Positions 48,293 through 56,423 of a stretch of DNA of 64,000 nt are shown here, one piece after another. The stretch lies in contig CAWAQG010000014.1 of NCBI GenBank assembly GCA_963784135.1, positions 87,930-151,929 of the forward strand, written 5' to 3'. Each line of letters starts with the position of its first letter. Positions within the stretch are counted from its first letter, which is position 1. The position numbers and the translations under genes were made by a program. The DNA comes from JADFXI01 sp963784135. Lineage in GTDB: Bacteria > Nitrospirota > Thermodesulfovibrionia > Thermodesulfovibrionales > Dissulfurispiraceae. Under the pieces are notes generated by a model. That model made no database searches and had not been told where the DNA came from. It was given only the letters and a program-made list of their open reading frames with translations.

Positions 48293-49639
48293 GTGCAGAG
48301 CGTACTGAGAATTATCCAGGAATTGGCATTGAAACACGATAAGGTATCACCAGAGCTTATCAGGGAAAAAAATATAAAACTGGGACTCCGCAACGAAGAC
48401 GGCACAGGGGTCTTTGTAGGGATAACCAGCAAGGGCCAGGTAATCAGTTACAAAAAAGAATTCCAGGGTGACGGGACTGAGAGGAAAGTAGACCTCGATG
48501 GTGAATTATATTACTGCGGCTATAACGTAAAAGACCTCGTCAGACACCAGCAGGAAGAGGGAAGGTTCGGATTTGAAGAAACTGCATACCTCCTCCTTAC
48601 AGGCGAACTCCCCAACCGGGACCATCTGGATATCTTCACGAGCTCGCTCGCTGAGCGAAGGCATCTTCCAAAGGAAGCAAAGAAGATTGTCCTCAGCAGG
48701 CCGCCTCATGATGACCAGATGGGATCTCTTCATACTATCGTATCAGCCATGCACCTGTTTGATGACAACCCCAACTCTACCGACATAAAAGACCTTGCGA
48801 GACAATGCATTGACTTGATAGCAAAGTTTCCGACCATAGTTGCATACAACTACCATGCATCAAACGGGCACAGGAAAGGTTTGTCCGAGCTGATAGAGCC
48901 GAAAGAAGATTACAGTCATGCTGAAAATTTTCTTTATATGCTGAACGGCAAAAAGCCGGACAGGCTTACTGCAAACTTGTTCGACATGATGCTTGTGCTC
49001 CATGCCGAGCACGGCGGCGGTAACAATTCTACCTTCACTGTGAGGACCGTGTCCTCCGCCGGCGCTAACAGCTACATGGCTATATGCTCGGGAATCGCGT
49101 CGCTTTCAGGACACCTGCACGGCGGCGCAAATGAAGCGGTAGAAGGGATGATGGAAAACATAAAGTCAAACGTGAAAGACTGGAATGATGACGAAGCCGT
49201 CTCAAACTATCTTGAAAAAATACTTGACAAGAAGGCGTACGACAAATCCGGGAAAATATACGGCATAGGGCACGCTGTCTATACACTTTCCGACCCGAGG
49301 GCAGTGATCCTTGAGGGTAAGGCGGAAGAGATTGCCGGAAAGAACGGAATGGAAAAAGAGTTTGAGCTGTACAGGAAAGTTGCCAGGCTGGCGCCTGTGC
49401 TGGTCCGAAATAAAAAAGGGAAATTGGCGTCGGCAAACGTTGACTTCTATTCGGGGTTCGTATACCGGTCAATGGGAATACCTAAAGAACTATTCACGCC
49501 CATTTTTGCAATTTCAAGAGTGGCAGGATGGTCGGCACACAGAATTGAAGAAATAATACAGGGAAAACTTATAAGGCCGTCTTATGTATCATCAATACCG
49601 GGAGTTCGACAAGACTACGTGCCTCTCGCAAACAGGTAA
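48293..49639 (+). CDS. gltA: Citrate synthase
   Basis: Joins oxaloacetate and acetyl-CoA. The 448-residue enzyme has LDGELYYCGYNVKDLVRHQQ at the N-terminal region, the active-site His in AEHGGGNNSTFTVRTVSSAG and SGHLHGGANEAVEGMM, GIGHAVYTLSDPRA and NVDFYSGFVYRSMGIP. GTG 48293 has GAGGTGA 6-7 bases upstream; GTG 48266 is the longer alternative. Together with icd and mdh it supplies a TCA branch (oxidative or, if reversible, reductive). Confidence 0.94.
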   Translation: MQSVLRIIQELALKHDKVSPELIREKNIKLGLRNEDGTGVFVGITSKGQVISYKKEFQGDGTERKVDLDGELYYCGYNVKDLVRHQQEEGRFGFEETAYLLLTGELPNRDHLDIFTSSLAERRHLPKEAKKIVLSRPPHDDQMGSLHTIVSAMHLFDDNPNSTDIKDLARQCIDLIAKFPTIVAYNYHASNGHRKGLSELIEPKEDYSHAENFLYMLNGKKPDRLTANLFDMMLVLHAEHGGGNNSTFTVRTVSSAGANSYMAICSGIASLSGHLHGGANEAVEGMMENIKSNVKDWNDDEAVSNYLEKILDKKAYDKSGKIYGIGHAVYTLSDPRAVILEGKAEEIAGKNGMEKEFELYRKVARLAPVLVRNKKGKLASANVDFYSGFVYRSMGIPKELFTPIFAISRVAGWSAHRIEEIIQGKLIRPSYVSSIPGVRQDYVPLANR

Positions 49640-49701
49640 AAAGGAGGGTAGTGGGTCAGAAGGAAGGCGGGAGAGCGGTTTTAGTTACCAAAAATTCCGG
49701 G

Positions 49702-50412
49702 TTATTGCTGATGTGCGGTTTTTTGGATTGTTGCCGTATATGATTTTACCCTGACTTTTAGTTGATGGTTTCTATAACGGATTGACATATGAGATTGGTA
49801 CCACGCGATTTCGGGGTCAAGTCCGTTTTTTGCCGTATCAGGCTTGTTGCAGGCCGGACCATCATAGGATATGGTCATTTCTTCCCCGTTATCAAGTTCG
49901 AGTGTCTGCTCGAGCGGAAGCAGGTCTTTTTTGCCGATTGTCAGAGTCCTGTTGAAATTCCTTAACACGTAACTATCTTCTGTCTCCTGGATGGTGTAGT
50001 CGCTTATTGTCCACCAGAGGAAACTGTTTCTTAGACCGTCCACAAGGACGATGCTTTTGTATTTATCGAGTTTCGGCTTGCTCTTTATGACACCATTATC
50101 TTCTTTGACCTCGCCGGCAAGAAAGCCGAGATAATAAATTCTGAGGTCCAGCGCAGAAGGGGAAAGATTTAAGAAGGCATCTCCGCTCATAGTAGCGTCA
50201 TTTTTTTCATAGTCTATGGATAAAACCGCCTCTATGGACTGAACGGTGTTCATCTTTGCAAGCACCTCAGAGAGAGAACCGGCTTCGCGGGACGGTTTCT
50301 CAGCGTATTTCGGCGCACAGGAGGCAAATGCCAGTATAGCGAGGACTGAGCATGTAAAATAAAAGAGTATATTCCGTATTCTATGCTTTGATGTGTTCCA
50401 TTGCTTCTTCAA
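49702..50412 (-). CDS. Lipoprotein of the DUF4292/LolA-like type
   Basis: 236 residues with a signal and lipobox LAFASC (Cys about 32). It has a beta-rich body such as MSGDAFLNLSPSALDLRIYY and LGFLAGEVKEDNGVIKSK. Proteins of this type are outer-membrane lipoprotein carriers or anchors with a LolA-like half-barrel. Its start overlaps the end of radA by 32 bases, so it is translated from the same transcript. No function is assured. Confidence 0.72.
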   Translation of the reverse strand: MKKQWNTSKHRIRNILFYFTCSVLAILAFASCAPKYAEKPSREAGSLSEVLAKMNTVQSIEAVLSIDYEKNDATMSGDAFLNLSPSALDLRIYYLGFLAGEVKEDNGVIKSKPKLDKYKSIVLVDGLRNSFLWWTISDYTIQETEDSYVLRNFNRTLTIGKKDLLPLEQTLELDNGEEMTISYDGPACNKPDTAKNGLDPEIAWYQSHMSIRYRNHQLKVRVKSYTATIQKTAHQQ

Positions 50413-51784
50413 CGTTCTTCACCCCTATAATGGTAAGCCCCAAATCATTCTTCAGGCGCTCTATGTTGCCTTTCGGTATGATCGCTTTTTTAAAGCCGAT
50501 TTTCGAGGCCTCTTTGAGCCTCGTTTCTCCTTGTGCGACGGCCCGTACCTCCCCTGAAAGCCCGACTTCTCCGAAAAGGAAGGTTTTTGAATCTATCGGT
50601 ATCTCTCTGAAAGAGGATGCAATTGCCGCAATAATTCCAAGATCGGAGGCAGGCTCGATTACTTTCAGTCCGCCTACGATATTGATAAAAATATCCATTC
50701 CACCCAAATGCATGCCCGCTTTTTTTTCGAGCACCGCGACAAGGAGATTTACCCGGTTATAATCAACACCCATACTCGTCCTCCTCGGCATACCGAACGT
50801 CGTAGGCGCTACCAGTGCCTGTATTTCAACGAGCAATGGTCGTGTACCTTCCATGCTGGCGATTACTGTCGAACCTGAAACATTTAGCGGCCTTTCGGAC
50901 ATGAAAAGTTCAGAAGGGTTGTTGATTTCCGAAAGACCGCTGTCGGTCATTTCAAAGACGCCGATTTCATTGGTTGAGCCGAACCTGTTTTTTACTGTGC
51001 GGAGGATTCTGTAGGGATGTCCCCTGTCTCCCTCGAAATACAGCACAGTATCGACCAGGTGTTCCAGTACCCGGGGACCTGCAATTGCGCCTTCTTTTGT
51101 CACGTGCCCTATCAGAAAAACCGGTATCCCTGATTTTTTTGCAAATAGCATAAGTTTGGCAGCCGATTCCCTTATTTGGCCCACAGAGCCCGGCGCCGAA
51201 GTAAGGTCCCCGGTAAAAATAGTCTGTATGGAATCTATCACCATGACGGCAGGCTTGAGTTCACCGGCAGTAATGATAATGTTTTCAACCAGCGTTTCCG
51301 GAAGCAGGATTATTTTTTCGGAATTGATTGAAAGCCGTTCAGCTCTCAATTTGATTTGCTCGGGAGACTCTTCACCCGAAACATAAAGGACCGTTGAGCG
51401 TTGAGCGTTGTGCGTTGTGCGTTCAGGGTTGGATTTTTTGTCCGCTATTTTTGCCAGGGCCTGAAGGATAAGTGTGGATTTGCCTATGCCGGGATCTCCG
51501 CCTATGAGTACAACGGCGCCGTCAACCAGGCCCCCGCCCAGCACGCGGTCCAACTCCTGTATGCCGATGCAATTTCTCCGTTCTTTTCCCCCGGTGATTG
51601 CGGTCAAGGGCTGGGCTTCAGCAACACCGCCGAAGGCGCCCGGGGATTTCAATGCCCTGGGGCTCTGCCGCTCCTCGGAGAAGCTGTTCCATGCTCCGCA
51701 ATCAGGGCACTTGCCGAGCCATTTGGGGCTGGCATAGCCGCAGGACTGACACTGAAAAATAGTTTTTATTTTAGTCATAGTCAA
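50381..51784 (-). CDS. radA: DNA repair protein RadA
   Basis: Helps branch migration in recombinational repair. The 467-residue protein has the N-terminal zinc finger (CQSCGYASPKWLGKCPDCGA), the Walker A GGDPGIGKSTLILQA, the KNRFG motif (VKNRFGSTNEIGVFEM) and a C-terminal Lon-like domain (FGEVGLSGEVRAVAQG). Between Walker A and VLYVSGEESPEQI there is an extra stretch, NPERTTHNAQRS, encoded by a heptamer array. Usual RadA proteins lack it. It is in frame and lies in a loop. Confidence 0.95.
   Translation of the reverse strand: MTMTKIKTIFQCQSCGYASPKWLGKCPDCGAWNSFSEERQSPRALKSPGAFGGVAEAQPLTAITGGKERRNCIGIQELDRVLGGGLVDGAVVLIGGDPGIGKSTLILQALAKIADKKSNPERTTHNAQRSTVLYVSGEESPEQIKLRAERLSINSEKIILLPETLVENIIITAGELKPAVMVIDSIQTIFTGDLTSAPGSVGQIRESAAKLMLFAKKSGIPVFLIGHVTKEGAIAGPRVLEHLVDTVLYFEGDRGHPYRILRTVKNRFGSTNEIGVFEMTDSGLSEINNPSELFMSERPLNVSGSTVIASMEGTRPLLVEIQALVAPTTFGMPRRTSMGVDYNRVNLLVAVLEKKAGMHLGGMDIFINIVGGLKVIEPASDLGIIAAIASSFREIPIDSKTFLFGEVGLSGEVRAVAQGETRLKEASKIGFKKAIIPKGNIERLKNDLGLTIIGVKNVEEAMEHIKA
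51392..51426. repeat. Heptamer array inserted in frame in radA
   Basis: Five 7-base units: CGTTGAG, CGTTGAG, CGTTGTG, CGTTGTG, CGTTCAG. On the coding strand they give PERTTHNAQRST. Confidence 0.75.
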
Positions 51785-51800
51785 TAATTTTAGTTGTTAT

Positions 51801-51972
51801 TGAGTATAGGCAGTGGTGTTTTTCTTTGCGATCAATTAGTCTTTTGTGCCATATACACATCTCATACTGAATATTGGCCGCTGTTCCAATTTTAGGTTTG
51901 TGGGGCGGGCGTTACCACCCCACTGTTGAGAACCCAGGTGATCTCAAAGAAAAACACCACTGCCTATACTCA
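51801..51972. repeat. Fold-back element after thiD, 28-bp perfect terminal inverted repeats
   Basis: Arms 51801-51828 and 51945-51972 match perfectly over 28 bases, with GATCA continuing after one mismatch. The middle holds a second inverted pair, TGGGGCGGG and the TACCACCCCA, around 51901-51922. The element lies 22 bases after the thiD stop and 17 bases before the radA ATG, so it is in the 5' leader of radA or the end of thiD. Confidence 0.8.
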
Positions 51973-51994
51973 GTTGTTTTTTTATATTTCTTAT

Positions 51995-52759
51995 CTATAA
52001 GTTTAGCAACCTCATTCCTTTGCCGAGTGAAAGCGAACTTTCTATTGCGCTGGCAACGAATGCCTTGGCCTCTCTGGCGGCATCGATGACCGTGGCCCCT
52101 TTCGCCAGCAGTGCAGTAATGGCTGCCGAGAACGCGCACCCTGTGCCGTGGAATTCCCCCTTTATTTTCCTGCCTCGTAACTTGTGGACTGTCTTTCCAT
52201 CATAGATGATTTCGAGCGTCTTATCGGCAAGATGTCCGCCCGTGATGATAACAAATTCAGGCCCAAAGCGCTTTAATGCGATTGCCGCCTGCTCCATTGT
52301 CCCCTCGTCCGAAACTGCAATGCCGGCGAGCGCCGAAGCTTCCATCAGATTAGGTGTAATTACCTTTGCCAGGGGAAACAGTTCATCCCTCATTGTGTCG
52401 GCAGCCTTTTTTTCGAGCAGGCTCGTGCCTGTCGAAGATAAAATAACAGGATCTACCACGAGATTCGGCAGGTTATGTGAGGTCACTATGCCGGCCACCG
52501 ACCTGACGGCCTCGGCGGACAGAAGCATGCCTGTTTTAAGGGCATCCGGACGCAAGTCATTCAGGAGGGTGTTTAATTGTTCGTATAAAAAGGCGCCTTC
52601 TATCCTTTCAATTGCGCTGATCCTGAAAGTATTTTGAGCGGTAGCGGCGGACAGTGCAGAGAGACCGTATACGGCAAAGCGGTGAAAAACCTTGAGATCA
52701 GCCTGTATCCCTGCCCCACCCGAGGGATCGGACCCGGCTATGGTAAGGGCTATATTCAT
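51995..52759 (-). CDS. thiD: Hydroxymethylpyrimidine (phosphate) kinase
   Basis: Phosphorylates HMP and HMP-P in thiamine synthesis. The 254-residue ribokinase-fold enzyme has ALTIAGSDPSGGAGIQADLK, VFHRFAVYGLSALSAATAQN, VVDPVILSSTGTSLLEK and GEFHGTGCAFSAAI (catalytic Gly-Thr-Gly-Cys). No ThiE domain or TPP riboswitch was seen. It is 15 bases downstream of the MFS gene on the same strand. Confidence 0.95.
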   Translation of the reverse strand: MNIALTIAGSDPSGGAGIQADLKVFHRFAVYGLSALSAATAQNTFRISAIERIEGAFLYEQLNTLLNDLRPDALKTGMLLSAEAVRSVAGIVTSHNLPNLVVDPVILSSTGTSLLEKKAADTMRDELFPLAKVITPNLMEASALAGIAVSDEGTMEQAAIALKRFGPEFVIITGGHLADKTLEIIYDGKTVHKLRGRKIKGEFHGTGCAFSAAITALLAKGATVIDAAREAKAFVASAIESSLSLGKGMRLLNL

Positions 52760-52774
52760 ACTACCGATAGTATA

Positions 52775-53947
52775 TCAGTTATTAGCGACTGTTTTCACTG
52801 AATAACGTTTCATTATCAGAAATCCGGAAGCGAGAGAAAGACTGCATGCGGCAAAAGGAAAGAAGGGCTTAATCTCAAAAAGGAACCCGGCCAGCAGCGG
52901 TCCCCCAATCATTGCCAACGACAGCACAGATGACATAATGCCGAGCGCCTCTCCTCTTCTGAGGTGACCAGCTATACCGGCGACACGGCTTGTCATTACT
53001 ACTCTCAGCAGTGAATGGCTGAAAACAAAAAAAACAATGCCCAAAACAAGAAAATAAGCGGAGGGCACCATCAATAATGACAGGCCGATTGCGCTCGAAA
53101 AAAACGCCCACACTTCCAGGGATGCTTCGCTGAAATAGTTAAGCCAGAAGTTGCGGAGTAAAATCGCCTGGTTCAATAAAACAGCAAGCCCCATAGCAGT
53201 GTAAACAGCTCCGACCATGGTCACACCGAAACCGAAGACCTTCCCCATATACAACGCAAAAATCGATTGCATCCCGGAAATGGAAATGCCGAAAAAAAAC
53301 CAGGCTATATACCGTGAGATTAAGAGTTTATCATGAATTGCATTGGCCAAAGGACGCAACGGATTGAGTGCCATTTTTCTCTCTTTGTCCATGTGCTTGT
53401 GAGTTTCCGGCAAAAAGAAGAAAGCGCCTATGACATTGAGGGTCGCCAACCCCCCGACAAAGAAAAAAGGCAAAGCATGTGACACGGAGCTGAGCGCGGC
53501 CCCAATGGCCGGCCCTATAATAAATCCGATGCCGAAAACAGCTCCAATGATTCCAAGATTAGAGGTCCGTTCTTTATCGTCCCTGGCAATATCGACCAGG
53601 TAACTTTGTGCGATCGGCAAATTCCCTGCCGCCATGCCGTCAATGATTCTTCCCAGGAATAAAACCCATACGGCATGGGCCGATGCGAAAACAAACCACC
53701 CAACGGCGGTACTCAGAATGCTGACAATCAAAACCGGTCTACGTCCTATCCTGTCGGACAGTGCTCCCAAAAAAGGTCCGCTCACAAAGGAAAAAAGAGA
53801 GAAGACCGAAAAGAGCAGTGTTAAGGTAATTGCGGACGCCCCAAAACTCTCCACATAAAAGGGCAAAACCGGAACAATGATTCCCAAGCCGAGCACATCA
53901 ATAAGGACCGTTAATACGATGATGATTTTTTCTTTTTGCAGTTTCAT
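52775..53947 (-). CDS. TetA/DHA1-type MFS efflux permease
   Basis: 390 residues with 12 hydrophobic spans. The drug:H+ antiporter motif A is GPFLGALSDRIGRRPVLIVS and motif C-like LGIIGAVFGIGFIIGPAIG lies in helix 5. The N-terminus (VLTVLIDVLGLGIIVPVLPF) is characteristic of TetA-like transporters. It probably exports small toxic compounds. The substrate cannot be inferred. No regulator is adjacent. Confidence 0.85.
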   Translation of the reverse strand: MKLQKEKIIIVLTVLIDVLGLGIIVPVLPFYVESFGASAITLTLLFSVFSLFSFVSGPFLGALSDRIGRRPVLIVSILSTAVGWFVFASAHAVWVLFLGRIIDGMAAGNLPIAQSYLVDIARDDKERTSNLGIIGAVFGIGFIIGPAIGAALSSVSHALPFFFVGGLATLNVIGAFFFLPETHKHMDKERKMALNPLRPLANAIHDKLLISRYIAWFFFGISISGMQSIFALYMGKVFGFGVTMVGAVYTAMGLAVLLNQAILLRNFWLNYFSEASLEVWAFFSSAIGLSLLMVPSAYFLVLGIVFFVFSHSLLRVVMTSRVAGIAGHLRRGEALGIMSSVLSLAMIGGPLLAGFLFEIKPFFPFAACSLSLASGFLIMKRYSVKTVANN

Positions 53948-54110
53948 TTTTCGATTATATCATTATCCGCCTTACAGGTTTCGTCTTTGGAACAGCGTGC
54001 AAAATATAATATGACATGATTTTCATCAATAATCCTACAGTGGAGGCGGATTTAATCCTATGTTCCTTTACTCCCGGCCGCTATAAAATTATTTTAAAGG
54101 GAGGATAAAT

Positions 54111-54251
54111 ATGGATGAAGATACCTTGAAAGATGACACCGGAACAACGTGGGGACAACTCACCGATTACGATCTGCCGTTGACGGAGGGTATGGAAGAA
54201 GGACTCGTTGATTTTTACAAGAAAAGATATATAAAGGAGGGAAAAAATTAA
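54111..54251 (+). CDS. 46-residue acidic small protein
   Basis: The frame MDEDTLKDDTGTTWGQLTDY continues DLPLTEGMEEGLVDFYKKRY and IKEGKN. GGGAGGATAAAT gives a strong ribosome site 6 bases before ATG. Its stop TAA (54249-54251) overlaps the probable ATT start of the next gene, so the two are translationally coupled. The function is unknown; it may be a partner of the following signalling protein. Confidence 0.6.
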   Translation: MDEDTLKDDTGTTWGQLTDYDLPLTEGMEEGLVDFYKKRYIKEGKN

Positions 54252-56331
54252 CAGGGAAATCAGTAAGCCCATTGATATTTTAATGGTGGAAGACAATCCT
54301 GGCGATGTCGGCCTGACCAGGGAGTTGTTGAGCGGCGCTGCAGGGGAATATACGCTTACAACTGCAGACCGACCCGCTGTCGGCTTAAGTCTTCTGGAAA
54401 AAGGAACTTTCGATGTGTTGTTTTTGGACCTCGGATTGACTGACAGCAACGGCCTCGAAACGCTTGGGAAATTTCAGGACAAAGCGCCAAACCTGCCCAT
54501 TGTAATTCTGGTCGGACCCGCTGATGAAGGACTCGCTGCCCAAGCCATGGGCCTTGGAGCGCAGGACTACCTGGTGAAAGGACAGTTTGACGGCCCCATC
54601 CTTTCGAGGTCGCTGCGCTATGCAATCGAACGCAAGAAGGGTGAAGAGGCCTTGCGTGAGAGCGAGGCGCGGCTCTGCGGGATTGCTTCGGCGGCACTGG
54701 ATGCGGTTATCCTGATCGATAATAATGGGATGGTCACTTTCTGGAATGATGCGGCAACCAGGATGTTCGGGTATACGAGGGAGGAAATTGCCGGCAAATA
54801 CCCGCTCTCTTCTATTATACCCGATCGTCATGCTGATACTTTTCTGAAGGGGCTTGAGGCATTCAGGCTGACCGGAGAGGGACCGCTTGTTGGGAGGGTT
54901 TACGAGATCGAGGCAAAGAGGAAAGACAGGACTGAATTCCCGGCAGAGCTTTCCCTGGCTGCACTGAGGCTGAAAGGCAAATGGAACGCAATAGGCATTG
55001 TACGGGACATCACGGGGCGAAAGGGGTTGGAGGTGGAATTAAGGCAAACGGCCCACCACGATGCTCTGACCGGTTTGCCCAACCGGCGGCTCTTTGTTGA
55101 TATCCTCGATTTGGAACTGGCCCAGGCACGGCGTCACAATAATAAATTGGCCATCCTCCTTCTTGATCTTGACCGATTGAAATACGTCAACGATACCCTG
55201 GGGCATGATATCGGGGACGAACTGCTCAAAGAAACGGCCGAAAGACTGAGACATAGTATTCGTGAATCGGATACCGTTGCCAGTATAGGGGGAGATGAAT
55301 TCAATATCCTTCTTTCCGGTATTGACCATGCTGAAGAAATCGGCAGCATCGCAAAGAAGATCGTTGATGCCGTCAAAGAGCCTTATTGGATTAGGGGACA
55401 CCAACTGCATACCTCAACCAGCATTGGAATCAGCATCTATCCTGATGATGGGGCCACTACGGACGCTCTGTTTAAGAGCGCGGATATCGCTATGTACCAT
55501 GCGAAGAGGGCAGGCAATCCCTACCAATTCTATAGTCCTTCGATAAATAGCCGGTCAATTGAACGTACGCGGCTGGAGAACTGGCTGCGGCAGGCGATTG
55601 GCCGGGGGGAGCTGGAGGTGTACTATCAGCCGCAGGTCACCACGGATACCAGGGAAGTGTTCAGCGCAGAGGCATTGGTAAGGTGGAACCATCCTGAACG
55701 GGGCGTGCTTGGCCCCAGGCACTTCATTCCTCTGGCCGAAGATAATGGATTTATTACGGCCATTGATGAATGGGTCCTTCGGACTGCCTGTGCCCAGTTG
55801 AGTGCCTGGCAGGAGGCAGGGCTTGTCAACATGAGCATTACGGCCAACCTCTCAGCCGGGGAGTTTCAGAAGTCGGATATTGTGGACCGGATATCCCTGA
55901 TCCTGCATGAGACCGGACTGGAGCCGAAGCTCCTCGCCCTTGAAATCACCGAGGGTGTTGCAATGAAAAACACGGAGCATACCGTTGCCAATATCCACAG
56001 GTTGGCGGAGATGGGTGTGCATATTGCCATTGATGATTTCGGTACCGGCCCCTTGTCGCTAAGTGACCTGAAGAGACTTCCCGTTCAGAAGCTCAAGATC
56101 GACCAATCGTTCATTAGAGATATCGCCACTGACCCCGATGACAGGGCGATCATCACCGCAGTGACATCAATGGCGCACAAAATGAATATGAAGGTTGTTG
56201 CTGAAGGAGTGGAAACGGAAGATCAACTCTCTTTTCTGCGTGAGACACACTGCGACGAAGCTCAAGGATATCTATTCAGCAGACCCTTGCCGGCAGAAGA
56301 CCTCTGGGAGCTGGTAGAAGCCAGGAGATAA
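54247..56331 (+). CDS. Receiver-PAS-GGDEF-EAL cyclic-di-GMP signalling protein
   Basis: About 694 residues. Receiver domain (ILMVEDNPGDVGLTRELL, phospho-Asp in VLFLDLGLTDSNG, Lys in YLVKGQF) whose Thr/Ser switch position is Val (ILVGPAD). Then PAS (DAVILIDNNGMVTFWNDAAT), GGDEF (SIGGDEFNILLSG, so diguanylate-cyclase capable) and EAL (SAEALVRWNHPERG, with DDFGTGPLSLSDL, so phosphodiesterase capable). ATG 54283 would cut the receiver's first strand. ATT 54247 keeps it whole and has AAGGAGGG 6 bases upstream, so ATT is the likely start. Confidence 0.88.
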   Translation: MNREISKPIDILMVEDNPGDVGLTRELLSGAAGEYTLTTADRPAVGLSLLEKGTFDVLFLDLGLTDSNGLETLGKFQDKAPNLPIVILVGPADEGLAAQAMGLGAQDYLVKGQFDGPILSRSLRYAIERKKGEEALRESEARLCGIASAALDAVILIDNNGMVTFWNDAATRMFGYTREEIAGKYPLSSIIPDRHADTFLKGLEAFRLTGEGPLVGRVYEIEAKRKDRTEFPAELSLAALRLKGKWNAIGIVRDITGRKGLEVELRQTAHHDALTGLPNRRLFVDILDLELAQARRHNNKLAILLLDLDRLKYVNDTLGHDIGDELLKETAERLRHSIRESDTVASIGGDEFNILLSGIDHAEEIGSIAKKIVDAVKEPYWIRGHQLHTSTSIGISIYPDDGATTDALFKSADIAMYHAKRAGNPYQFYSPSINSRSIERTRLENWLRQAIGRGELEVYYQPQVTTDTREVFSAEALVRWNHPERGVLGPRHFIPLAEDNGFITAIDEWVLRTACAQLSAWQEAGLVNMSITANLSAGEFQKSDIVDRISLILHETGLEPKLLALEITEGVAMKNTEHTVANIHRLAEMGVHIAIDDFGTGPLSLSDLKRLPVQKLKIDQSFIRDIATDPDDRAIITAVTSMAHKMNMKVVAEGVETEDQLSFLRETHCDEAQGYLFSRPLPAEDLWELVEARR

Positions 56332-56423
56332 TCAATTAATCTTTCGATTCCGTCCACTACTGAACCACTGCTATTCCTTCCGGTTGCTTGCACAAATTTA
56401 ATCCAGTTGTTAGTATAAAAGAC

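Noticed and set aside
52760..52774. A TPP riboswitch in front of thiD
   Set aside because: Only 15 bases separate it from the MFS gene, and no THI-box sequence was found.
53948..54110. Promoter with TTGGAA and TATAAT near 53987-54008
   Set aside because: The spacer is only about 12 bases, too short for a sigma-70 promoter.
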